Source of the DNA: an uncultured Clostridia bacterium
GTDB taxonomy: Bacteria > Bacillota > Clostridia > TANB77 > CAG-508
DNA length: 12,915 nucleotides
Assembly: GCA_944392065.1 (NCBI GenBank)
Contig: CALXVO010000028.1
Span: 1 to 12,915, forward strand
Direction: 5' to 3'
Shown: positions 6,843 through 12,915 of the stretch, piece after piece
Layout of the letters: the number at the start of each line of letters is the position of its first letter
Numbering within the stretch: the stretch's first letter is position 1
Program-made: the position numbers and the translations under genes
The notes under the pieces: generated by a model
Seen by the model: only the letters and a program-made list of their open reading frames with translations
Told to the model about the DNA's origin: nothing
The model's database searches: none

Positions 6843-8111
6843 ATGAACGAAAATATACAGAAATATACAGAATATTGTTTAAATTGCCCAGTAAAACCAT
6901 GCAGCCAAAAGGGGTGTCCATTAAATAATGATATACCAGCTTTTATAAAACAAGTAAAAGAAGGTAATGTGGAGGAAGCATATAAAATTCTATCACAGAC
7001 AACGGTACTTGGTAGTATTTGCGGTAGAATATGTCCGCATTTAAAACAGTGTGAAGGAAGCTGTGTAAGAGGAATTAAGGGTGAGCCAGTACAAATTGGA
7101 GAAATAGAAGCCTATGTTTTTGATGAAGCATTAAAAAATGAGTGGTATAAAAGAATAGAAAAAACAGAGAAACTTGCCGGAAAAAAGGTCGCAGTGGTAG
7201 GAGGAGGACCAGCAGGTCTTACTTGTAGTGCTTTTTTAGCAAGAAGTGGATCAGAAGTCACTATTTACGAAAAGTACAATAAATTAGGAGGCATTCTAGC
7301 ACATGGAATTCCAGAGTTTCGTTTGGAAAAGGATATATTAGAAAAAACAATAAATTCTATTTTGAGTTTGGGAATTCATGTGGAATTTGGTAAAGAGTTA
7401 GGAAAAAATATAAGCTTAAAAGAATTAGAAGAAAACTACGATGCCATATTTTTAGGATTTGGTGCTAACATACCATCTAAAATGAATATTGAAGGGGAAG
7501 ATTTAGAAGGTGTATATGGTGGAAATAGTTTGTTAGAATATGGAAACCATCCAAACTATCAAGGAAAAAAGGTAGCTGTAATTGGCGGAGGCAATGTAGC
7601 AATGGACTGCTCCAGAACAATAAAAAGACTAGGAGCAGAAAAAGTATATGTTATCTATCGAAGAGCAGAAAAACAAATGCCAGCAGAAGTAAAAGAAATT
7701 GCAGAGGCAAAAGAAGAAGGAATTGAATTCTTATTCCAAAATAATATTGTGAAAATTTTAGGAGATAAAAAAGTAGAAAAAATTGAATGCATCAAAACCG
7801 AACTTGTAAAAAAAGAAGGAGAAACAAGAGAAGTACCTATTAATATAGAAAATAGCAATTATGAAATGGATATGGACTATGTGGTAATGGCAGTAGGTTC
7901 CAGTCCAGAAAAAGAAGTATTAGAAGGTTTAGGATTAGAACTTAACAAATGGGGATATTTAGCAGTAGACGAAAATCATAGAACTTCCAACAAAAAAATA
8001 TTTGCAGGAGGAGATTTAGCAGGAGACAAAGGAACAGTAGCATGGGCTGCAAGAGCAGGAAGAGATGCAGCTTGCGCAATTGGGGACGGGCTTATTTTGC
8101 ACAAGTTATAA
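6843..8111 (+). CDS. Stand-alone NAD(P)-dependent Fe-S flavoprotein, glutamate synthase small-subunit (GltD/GltA) family
   Basis: This 422-residue oxidoreductase passes electrons between NAD(P)H, FAD and iron-sulfur clusters. The N-terminal Fer4_20-type domain carries C12, C15, C20, C25 and C60, C64, C70, C74, fitting two [4Fe-4S] clusters. FAD-binding GGGPAGL is at 120-126, NAD(P)-binding GGGNVA at 248-253 and the second FAD motif GGDLAG at 389-394. Glutamate synthase beta subunit, a homotetrameric GltA-type enzyme and other partner-dependent reductases share this layout, and no gltB is near, so the substrate is open. The ATG at 6843 follows GAAAGGAAAC (6828-6837). An overlapping frame from 6725 is not used. 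The last 11 codons (A412-L422) and the stop lie in the left arm of a REP-like repeat, so the C-terminus GDGLILHKL is repeat-derived and not a family feature. Confidence 0.88.
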   Translation: MNENIQKYTEYCLNCPVKPCSQKGCPLNNDIPAFIKQVKEGNVEEAYKILSQTTVLGSICGRICPHLKQCEGSCVRGIKGEPVQIGEIEAYVFDEALKNEWYKRIEKTEKLAGKKVAVVGGGPAGLTCSAFLARSGSEVTIYEKYNKLGGILAHGIPEFRLEKDILEKTINSILSLGIHVEFGKELGKNISLKELEENYDAIFLGFGANIPSKMNIEGEDLEGVYGGNSLLEYGNHPNYQGKKVAVIGGGNVAMDCSRTIKRLGAEKVYVIYRRAEKQMPAEVKEIAEAKEEGIEFLFQNNIVKILGDKKVEKIECIKTELVKKEGETREVPINIENSNYEMDMDYVVMAVGSSPEKEVLEGLGLELNKWGYLAVDENHRTSNKKIFAGGDLAGDKGTVAWAARAGRDAACAIGDGLILHKL

Positions 8112-8239
8112 CTACTAAAAAGATAAAAAAACAATCAGGAAAATAAAAAACAAAAGAAAATGTACTTAATTAAATGATGTATTAAAGAAAATTATGTATC
8201 TTCGGGGGTAAAGTTAAATTAATAGCAGGAGGTGTTTTT

Positions 8240-8457
8240 ATGCCAAGAAGAGCACGTAAGGACTTGAATACATCATTTTTTCATGTTATTGTTCAAGGTT
8301 TAAATAAGGAATTTATATTTAAAAATAATAAATACAAAGATCAATATTTACAACTAATGAAAAAATTAAAGAAAGAATGCAAATAGCAAATATTACATTA
8401 GCAAAATATCTAAAAATAAGCAGAAATAAAGTAGATAAAATTATATTTTTGACATAG
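8240..8457 (+). pseudogene. Decayed REP-associated tyrosine transposase (RAYT, Y1_Tnp family)
   Basis: A strong AGGAGGT (8227-8233) precedes ATG at 8240. The first frame runs for 48 codons to TAG (8384-8386) and begins MPRRARKDLNTSFFHVIVQG, followed by LNKEFIFKNN. This is the standard start of Firmicute RAYT/IS200-like transposases (MPRRAR...YHVMLRGINRQ.IF). A second frame, shifted by 2, runs 8377-8457 and reads MQIANITLAKYLKISRNKVDKIIFLT, resembling the helix-turn-helix tail common at RAYT C-termini. About two thirds of the protein, including the HUH and tyrosine catalytic region, is missing, so this is an internal deletion with a frame change and the product must be inactive. The 48-codon frame could still be translated. 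The RAYT identity rests on the N-terminus, the HTH tail and the flanking REP arms. Confidence 0.75.
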
Positions 8458-8482
8458 AATAATCTATGTCAAAAATATAATT
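8439..8482. repeat. Perfect 19-bp palindrome at the end of the RAYT remnant
   Basis: 8439-8457 pairs perfectly with 8464-8482 around the 6-base loop AATAAT. The stem top is GACATAG/CTATGTC and includes the stop of the second RAYT frame. The T-run lies before the stem top and the A-run after it on both strands, the reverse of an intrinsic terminator, so a terminator role is unlikely. It may be a structural part of the element or another small foldback. Confidence 0.7.
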
Positions 8483-8528
8483 ATTAAATCATAACTTGTG
8501 CAAAATAAGCCCGTCCCCAATTGCACAT

Positions 8529-9605
8529 TCATTTTTTTAATTCAACAGTTGCCGATAAAATAGCTCGTAATTTTTTAAAGAATATAGCAATTTTAGAACT
8601 TTTTACAACAGTTAATTCCGTATTATTCATTATTTTTTCATATTTATTATCTAAGTCCATCATCTTATTAATGTAAAATTCATTAAAATCAGAATAGTTT
8701 TCCGAAATACCAATATAATTTTTATAATTATATAATCTTACTCTATATTCGTCTATATCAGCAGTAGTGGATATTTTGAAAAACTGTTTGTCAAAATAAG
8801 ATGAGTAAATTAAATTTTGGGTTTCAAAGAAAAGTTTTTTAATTTTTTCTTTATAATTCTCTACTTTTTTTGCAATTTTTTGTGCCTTCATTCCTTCATA
8901 ATTATCATTTATTAATTTATTGTTAAGCATTATTGCCTTCTCTTCTGATTCCATTATTTTATCTAAGTTGGATTGAATTTTAAAAAAATTATCTACTCCG
9001 CATAAATCAGAAAAACGTTCTTGGAAAGTGTTTGAACCATAAAAAGTACTGTCATACAATGTTTCTTCTCCAACAACATATGCCATTTGTTTTACTAAAT
9101 TGCATAGAATAGGATAATATGATGGACTAGTGGTTGGGAGAGATATACCATAATATTTTACAATTTCTTCTTTAGAATCAATTGCTTTTGATGCCATAAG
9201 TTGCACAGCACCTTCATTTAATCCCATCCCACAAATTTTTAAATCACCATAATTACATAGACCTAAGCGAATTAAATGGCCTTTTTTATCTTTAATTTCT
9301 TGCAAATAATGAATAAACTCATGTACTGCAAATTTTTCTAATTCATCTAACTTTAAACCTTGTTTAAAATACATAGAAGAATTTTTATAGAAATATGTAG
9401 CTTCTGCAAACCCATCTGGAATATCTGCAATATACATTGGAATTCTAGCCAATGCTATAAATAAATTTTGAAAAATAAAGTTTTGATTTGGAAAAGCTTT
9501 GCATAATTTTTCAGCCACATCTCTTGCAATAGTATTTACACTTAGTGTATCTAATGTACCAACAACAGTAATACCATCTTTTCTTAAATCTGATTCAATA
9601 CTCAT
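8529..9605 (-). CDS. Hypothetical zincin-like protein with HExxH motif
   Basis: This 358-residue protein was not recognised as a named family. HEFIHYLQE (H95, E96, H99) is a zinc-metallopeptidase signature, inside FAVHEFIHYLQ. A possible third ligand is E131 in GLNEGAVQLMAS, 31 residues after the second histidine, in the manner of gluzincins. The N-terminal 200 residues look like a compact domain. The rest (about 215-330) is rich in Lys, Glu, Asn and Ile and is probably helical or coiled. The tail SKIAIFFKKLRAILSA is amphipathic. No signal peptide or clear membrane helix is present, so it is probably cytosolic. The ATG at 9605 is preceded by AAGGAG (9617-9622) at 11 bases. A peptidase function is plausible but unproven; many HExxH matches of this kind are only structural. 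The gene is convergent with the oxidoreductase gene and separated from it by REP unit 3. Confidence 0.75.
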   Translation of the reverse strand: MSIESDLRKDGITVVGTLDTLSVNTIARDVAEKLCKAFPNQNFIFQNLFIALARIPMYIADIPDGFAEATYFYKNSSMYFKQGLKLDELEKFAVHEFIHYLQEIKDKKGHLIRLGLCNYGDLKICGMGLNEGAVQLMASKAIDSKEEIVKYYGISLPTTSPSYYPILCNLVKQMAYVVGEETLYDSTFYGSNTFQERFSDLCGVDNFFKIQSNLDKIMESEEKAIMLNNKLINDNYEGMKAQKIAKKVENYKEKIKKLFFETQNLIYSSYFDKQFFKISTTADIDEYRVRLYNYKNYIGISENYSDFNEFYINKMMDLDNKYEKIMNNTELTVVKSSKIAIFFKKLRAILSATVELKK

Positions 9606-9640
9606 AATACATGTTTCTCCTTAGTAATTCATATATCAAC

Positions 9641-9646
9641 ATTATA
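9641..9646 (-). promoter_or_regulatory. Candidate -10 box of the zincin-like gene
   Basis: On the minus strand TATAAT is a perfect -10 hexamer, about 36 bases before the start codon. No matching -35 is seen: the upstream bases are mostly T, within the putative terminator stem. A promoter here would let the gene be expressed separately from leuS. Confidence 0.4.
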
Positions 9647-9654
9647 CTACAAAA

Positions 9655-9693
9655 AACAAAAAAGTTATATTACAAGTATATTACTTTTTTGTT
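9655..9693. terminator. Putative bidirectional AT-rich terminator hairpin after leuS
   Basis: AACAAAAAAGTTATAT (9655-9670) pairs with ATATTACTTTTTTGTT (9678-9693) at 15 of 16 positions, with a 7-base loop. The stem is closed by A and T runs, so both strands give A-stem-T order. It lies downstream of leuS and upstream of the zincin-like gene. Its lack of G/C makes it weak as an intrinsic terminator. Confidence 0.45.
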
Positions 9694-9706
9694 ACAGAAA
9701 TATTAC

Positions 9707-9743
9707 AAATGAGAAATTGGGGTCTGTCCCCAATTTCTCATTT
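9707..9743. repeat. GGGG-TCTGT-CCCC hairpin repeat on the leuS stop codon
   Basis: A perfect 16-bp stem (9707-9722 with 9728-9743) has the 5-base loop TCTGT. The top of the stem is AATTGGGG/CCCCAATT. The outer stem includes the last sense codon and TGA stop of leuS (stop at 9738-9740). The AAATTGGGG arm resembles the CAAWTGGGGACGGG start of units 1-3, but the centre differs, so it looks like a related or sister class of the same repeat family. No T-run follows directly on either strand. Confidence 0.75.
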
Positions 9744-12134
9744 AATAACAATATTATAAATTTTATTCTTTACATAAATTTCTTTTACTATAGTTTTTCC
9801 TTCGATTTGAGCTTGTACATTAGCATTTTCATGTACGATTTGTTTTACTTCTTCCTCGCTTGCGTCTGGTGCAATTTCAACAGTAGCTTTAACCTTACCA
9901 TTTATTTGCACTGGGATTTCTATGGTGTCTTCTATTAATTTTGCTTCATCATAGGTAGGCCAAGCTTCATAGGTAATAGTGTCGGTATGCCCAAATCTGT
10001 TCCAAATTTCTTCTGTAATATGTGGTGCTACTGGATTTAAAAGCTTAATAAATCCTTCTGCATATTCTTTAGGAAGAATATCTTCTTTTGTAGCGTTATT
10101 TACAAATATCATCATTTGAGAAATAGCTGTATTATAGTCCATATTTTCATAATCGTTTGTAACTTTTTTTACTGTATAATGATATATTTTTTCTAAATTC
10201 TTATTTTCTTTTTCTTGTACTTTGCCAGATTCTATAAATAATCTCCATACTCTGTCTAGGAATTTCTTAGAACCATCTATACCATTTGGATCCCAAGGTT
10301 TTGATGCGTCTATTGGTCCCATAAACATTTCATACACTCTTAAGGCATCTGCACCATATTCTTTTACCATATCATCAGGATTAATAACATTACCTTTTGA
10401 TTTACTCATTTTTTCTCCATTTGAACCTAGTATCATACCTTGATGACGAAGTTTAGCAAATGGCTCTTTTGTAGGAGCAATGCCTTTATTATATAGATAA
10501 TTATTCCAAAATCTTGAATATAGTAGATGACCTACTGCATGTTCTGGACCACCAACATAAAGGTCAACTGGCATCCAATGTTTTAGAAGCTCTGGGTCTG
10601 CAATTTCTTTTTCATTATGTGGGTCAATGTATCTTAAAAAATACCAACTAGAACCTGCACTACCAGGCATTGTACTTGTCTCACGTCTAGCTTTCTTTCC
10701 TTCAAATGTAGTATTTACCCAATCTGTAGCCTTATCTAAAGGAGAAGCTCCTGTTTTAGATGGTGCATAGTCTTCTAGCTCTGGTAAAATTAAAGGCAAA
10801 TCTTCGTCAGCTAAAACATGTATCTCGTCGCCTTCTGTATATACAATTGGAATTGGTTCACCCCAATAACGTTGTCTTGCAAATATCCATTCACGTAATT
10901 TATAATTTACTTTTTTGGTTCCAATTCCTTTTTCTTCTAGCCATGCAATCATCTTATCGATTGCTTCTTGTTTTCCAAGTCCATTTAAGAAATCAGAATT
11001 AATGTGAACACCGTCTCCAACAAAAGCTTCTTTAGAAACGTCTCCACCTTTAAGAACAGGGATGATATCGATTCCAAATTTGCAAGCAAATTCATAATCT
11101 CTTTCATCATGAGCAGGTACAGCCATGATAGCACCTGTACCATATGTTGCCAGTACATAATCTGAAATCCAAATTGGAATTTCTTTTCCATTAACAGGAT
11201 TTATAGCATATGCTCCAGTAAAGCAACCTGTTTTCTCTTTATTTAGTTCAGTTCTTTCTAAATCAGACTTAGCAGCTGCTTGTGCCTTATATTCTTTTAC
11301 AGCTTCTTTGTTATCAGCTGTTGTGATTTGGTCGACCAATTCATGTTCTGGAGAAAGTACACAATACGTTGCTCCAAATAACGTGTCTGCTCTTGTCGTA
11401 AATACAGTAAAGGTTTTATCTGTTCCAGCTACTTTAAAAGTAACTTCTGCACCAACAGATTTACCAATCCAGTTCCTTTGAATTTCTTTAGTAGATTCTG
11501 GCCAATCTACTTCATCTAAACCAGAAAGTAATGTTTCTGCATATTTTGGAATATCCATAACCCATTGTTTCATATTTTTACGAACAACAGGGAATCCGCC
11601 TCTTTCGCTTTTTCCGTTTATAACTTCATCATTTGAAAGTACGCAACCTAATCCTTCACACCAGTTTACTGGCATTTCAACTAATTTAGCTAGCCCATCA
11701 TTATATAATTGTTTAAAAATCCATTGAGTCCATTTATAATAACTTGGGTCACAGGTAGAAATTTCTTTGCTCCAATCAAAAGAAAAACCAAGCATTTTTA
11801 ACTGCCTTTTGAAAGTTTCTATATTTTTAGCTGTAAATCCAGCAGGATGGTTTCCTGTTTTTATTGCATATTGCTCAGCAGGAAGTCCAAATGCATCCCA
11901 TCCCATTGGATGAAGTACGTTGTATCCTTGCATTCTTCTCATTCTAGACATTATATCTGTTGCAGTATATCCTTCTGGATGTCCAACATGTAGACCTTGA
12001 CCAGATGGATATGGAAACATATCTAATGCATAATATTTAGGTTTAGAAAAATCCCATACATCAGTTTTAAAGGTTTCATTCTTGTCCCAATATTCTTGCC
12101 ACTTTTTTTCTATTTCAGTAAAATTGTATGACAT
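9738..12134 (-). CDS. leuS: Leucyl-tRNA synthetase, bacterial type
   Basis: The product has 798 residues, full length. The cytosolic class I enzyme attaches leucine to tRNA-Leu. HVGH, the HIGH signature, is at 49-52 in YPSGQGLHVGHPEGY. KMSKS is at 575-579 in GEKMSKSKGN. The CP1 editing domain is intact: TTRADTLFG at 246-254 (T251 is the editing threonine position) and AVPAHDERDYEFA at 338-350 with the conserved aspartate D346. ERGGFPVVRKNMKQW follows the zinc-domain region. The C-terminal domain, from about VQINGKVKATVEI to the end, is present and binds the tRNA elbow. The ATG at 12134 follows AAGGA (12143-12147). It is transcribed away from the guaD-like gene. No T-box leader is visible. The stop codon lies in a hairpin repeat. 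Confidence 0.98.
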   Translation of the reverse strand: MSYNFTEIEKKWQEYWDKNETFKTDVWDFSKPKYYALDMFPYPSGQGLHVGHPEGYTATDIMSRMRRMQGYNVLHPMGWDAFGLPAEQYAIKTGNHPAGFTAKNIETFKRQLKMLGFSFDWSKEISTCDPSYYKWTQWIFKQLYNDGLAKLVEMPVNWCEGLGCVLSNDEVINGKSERGGFPVVRKNMKQWVMDIPKYAETLLSGLDEVDWPESTKEIQRNWIGKSVGAEVTFKVAGTDKTFTVFTTRADTLFGATYCVLSPEHELVDQITTADNKEAVKEYKAQAAAKSDLERTELNKEKTGCFTGAYAINPVNGKEIPIWISDYVLATYGTGAIMAVPAHDERDYEFACKFGIDIIPVLKGGDVSKEAFVGDGVHINSDFLNGLGKQEAIDKMIAWLEEKGIGTKKVNYKLREWIFARQRYWGEPIPIVYTEGDEIHVLADEDLPLILPELEDYAPSKTGASPLDKATDWVNTTFEGKKARRETSTMPGSAGSSWYFLRYIDPHNEKEIADPELLKHWMPVDLYVGGPEHAVGHLLYSRFWNNYLYNKGIAPTKEPFAKLRHQGMILGSNGEKMSKSKGNVINPDDMVKEYGADALRVYEMFMGPIDASKPWDPNGIDGSKKFLDRVWRLFIESGKVQEKENKNLEKIYHYTVKKVTNDYENMDYNTAISQMMIFVNNATKEDILPKEYAEGFIKLLNPVAPHITEEIWNRFGHTDTITYEAWPTYDEAKLIEDTIEIPVQINGKVKATVEIAPDASEEEVKQIVHENANVQAQIEGKTIVKEIYVKNKIYNIVIK

Positions 12135-12227
12135 ATTATCAGTCCTTATGTAATAAATTTAGGTTTTAAGGGTTACCTATAACCGAACATAATATAACTA
12201 TATCATAAACTTATGAAAATTACCATA

Positions 12228-12256
12228 GTTATAAGACTTTTTCTTGCTATTGACAA
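12228..12256 (-). promoter_or_regulatory. leuS promoter
   Basis: On the minus strand -35 TTGTCA (12251-12256) and -10 TATAAC (12228-12233) are separated by exactly 17 bp; each matches consensus at 5 of 6 positions. The predicted leader is about 85 bases. It contains small dyads (TCATAA/TTATGA at 12203-12216 on the plus strand; GGTTA/TAACC near 12169-12184) but is too short for a T-box. Confidence 0.65.
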
Positions 12257-12278
12257 AAAGAATAAAATATAGTATGTA
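12244..12278 (+). promoter_or_regulatory. Candidate promoter of the guaD-like gene
   Basis: TTGACA (12250-12255) is a perfect -35, but the bases 17 bp on (TATGTA) are a poor -10. An alternative is -35 TTGCTA (12244-12249) with -10 TATAGT (12268-12273) at 18 bp. Either way the -35 region overlaps that of the divergent leuS promoter. AGGAGGT (12288-12294) follows. Confidence 0.45.
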
Positions 12279-12304
12279 TTCATAAGTAGGAGGTAGCGTA
12301 AAGT

Positions 12305-12766
12305 ATGGATAAAATGATGAAAGTGGCAAATGAATGTGCTAAGCAAGGAGTAAGCCATAACGAAGGAGGACCATTTGGCGCAGTAATAATAGATAAACAA
12401 GGAAATATTATAGCAAAGGGAAATAATACAGTAATAAAAAATAATGATCCAACAGAACATGCAGAAATGAATGTTATACGAGAAGCTTGTAAGAAATTAG
12501 GAACTTATGATTTATCTAATTATATTTTATATACATCATGCGAACCATGTCCAATGTGTTTATCAGCAATTATTTGGGCGAATATAAAAGAAGTATATTA
12601 TGCTTGCACTAGAGAAGATGCAGGAAAAATAGGATTTAGAGATGACATAATATATGAATATTTAAAAGGTAATAAAAAAAATTTGATTAATATCAAACAA
12701 ATAGATAGAGACGAATGTAAAGGATTATTTGAAGAATATAAAGAGAGTGGAAAAACTATATATTAA
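12305..12766 (+). CDS. guaD: Guanine deaminase-like CMP/dCMP deaminase superfamily enzyme
   Basis: The product has 153 residues, close to Bacillus subtilis GuaD (156). It would hydrolyse guanine to xanthine and ammonia in purine salvage. The zinc site is H52 (in PTEHAEMNVI), C82 and C85 (in TSCEPCPMC), with E54 as the proton shuttle; these match H53, C83, C86 and E55 of GuaD shifted by one. EGGPFGAVI (20-28), LGTYDLS and the C-terminal TREDAGKIGFRDDIIYEYL (102-120) favour GuaD over the tRNA deaminase TadA, which has a different C-terminus. The ATG at 12305 follows AGGAGGT (12288-12294) at 10 bases. It is a single-gene unit closed by a terminator. The exact substrate (guanine or another base or nucleoside) is inferred from similarity only. 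Confidence 0.82.
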   Translation: MDKMMKVANECAKQGVSHNEGGPFGAVIIDKQGNIIAKGNNTVIKNNDPTEHAEMNVIREACKKLGTYDLSNYILYTSCEPCPMCLSAIIWANIKEVYYACTREDAGKIGFRDDIIYEYLKGNKKNLINIKQIDRDECKGLFEEYKESGKTIY

Positions 12767-12776
12767 AATAACTTAT

Positions 12777-12827
12777 GTCCTTGGGAGGGAGTTCTAATTA
12801 AGTAAAGAATTCCCCTCAGGACTTTTT
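12777..12827 (+). terminator. Intrinsic terminator of the guaD-like gene
   Basis: An imperfect but long stem joins GTCCTTGGGAGGGA (from 12777) to TCCCCTCAGGAC (ending 12822), with an inner GTTCT/AGAAT pairing and an AT-rich loop, followed by TTTTT (12823-12827). It begins 11 bases after the stop codon. Confidence 0.8.
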
Positions 12828-12915
12828 AAATTTATCTTATAGGTTACTGTTCAGCGTGAATTTGTAGTATACGTCTTAGTAGTATGTATATTTCTCAAAT
12901 TTTTTTGTACCTTGC
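12828..12915. other. Unassigned end of window
   Basis: These 88 bases after the terminator contain no supported gene. TAGTATACGTCTTAGTAGTATGTAT (here split: TAGTATACGTC and TTAGTAGTATGTAT) holds short TAGTAT repeats. The following gene or element starts outside the window. Confidence 0.3.

Larger units (their letters stand above)
8071..8528. repeat. REP-RAYT-REP unit, unit 3, between convergent genes
   Basis: A perfect 34-bp inverted repeat (8076-8109 and 8491-8524) with core GGGGACGGGCTTATTTTG bounds a 381-bp interior that contains a decayed RAYT transposase gene. Each arm is also a hairpin: left CTTGCGCAA (8071-8079) with TTGCACAAG (8097-8105), one mismatch; right TGTGCAA (8497-8503) with TTGCACA (8521-8527), perfect. 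The unit exactly fills the space between two convergent genes: its left arm includes the end and stop of the oxidoreductase gene, and its right arm ends 1-2 bp from the stop of the minus-strand gene at 8529. No target duplication was seen, as expected for RAYT mobilisation. This gap of over 300 bp contains nothing else that can be supported. Confidence 0.85.

Noticed and set aside
6725..6928. Small plus-strand frame overlapping the start of the oxidoreductase gene
   Set aside because: It begins upstream of the promoter, has no ribosome binding site and overlaps a well-supported gene in another frame.
338..8528. CRISPR-like interpretation of the recurring 26-34 bp repeats
   Set aside because: The copies are inverted pairs kilobases apart, with no regular spacers and no cas genes.
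12135..12304. T-box leader upstream of leuS
   Set aside because: The predicted leader is about 85 bases and lacks a GGGTGG-ACCGCG-like antiterminator motif.
12305..12766. tRNA adenosine deaminase TadA as identity
   Set aside because: The TSCEPCPMC context and the TREDA-GFRDDIIYEY C-terminus fit GuaD better.

Overview
The window is AT-rich bacterial DNA with short intergenic gaps, strong AGGAGG-type ribosome binding sites, and TGA used as a stop codon (pgeF, leuS and the zincin-like gene all end in TGA). The gene types (OGG1-like 8-oxoguanine glycosylase of the clostridial kind, AddB, family 4 uracil-DNA glycosylase, stand-alone GltD-like oxidoreductase, guanine-deaminase-like enzyme) point to an anaerobic Firmicute of the class Clostridia. 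No species is claimed.

Layout. Positions 1-6536 hold five plus-strand genes: the 3' end of an 8-oxoguanine glycosylase gene, addB, pgeF, an S66 LD-carboxypeptidase-like gene and a family 4 uracil-DNA glycosylase. Three are DNA-repair genes, covering oxidised guanine, double-strand ends and deaminated cytosine. The other two (pgeF, S66 peptidase) fit peptidoglycan or purine housekeeping. After a 306-bp structured gap (6537-6842) comes a stand-alone flavin/Fe-S oxidoreductase of the glutamate synthase small-subunit family with its own promoter. A zincin-like hypothetical gene and leuS lie on the minus strand. A guaD-like deaminase is divergent from leuS and ends at a clear terminator.

The notable part is between the genes. 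Three gaps (338-477, 5677-5966, 8071-8528) are filled by paired, inverted copies of one REP-like sequence with core GGGGACGGGCTTRTTTTG. A shorter hairpin with a related GGGG/CCCC centre sits on the leuS stop codon (9707-9743). The third paired unit encloses a decayed REP-associated tyrosine transposase (RAYT) gene, so the window appears to hold both the source type (REP-RAYT-REP) and the non-autonomous type (REP pairs) of one repeat family. The repeats lie against gene ends: they supply the stop codon of the S66 gene, the last 11 codons of the oxidoreductase gene and part of the leuS stop, and they end directly at the ribosome binding sites of addB and the uracil-DNA glycosylase gene. Unit 2 was later interrupted by a 176-bp MITE-like element with 13-bp terminal inverted repeats and a perfect 8-bp target duplication. 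A close copy of this element's right end recurs upstream of the oxidoreductase gene, beside a run of four back-to-back hairpins.

No rRNA, tRNA, CRISPR array, phage gene or complete insertion sequence was seen. The 'system' here is a repeat/RAYT family that has reshaped gene ends, not a new multi-gene operon.
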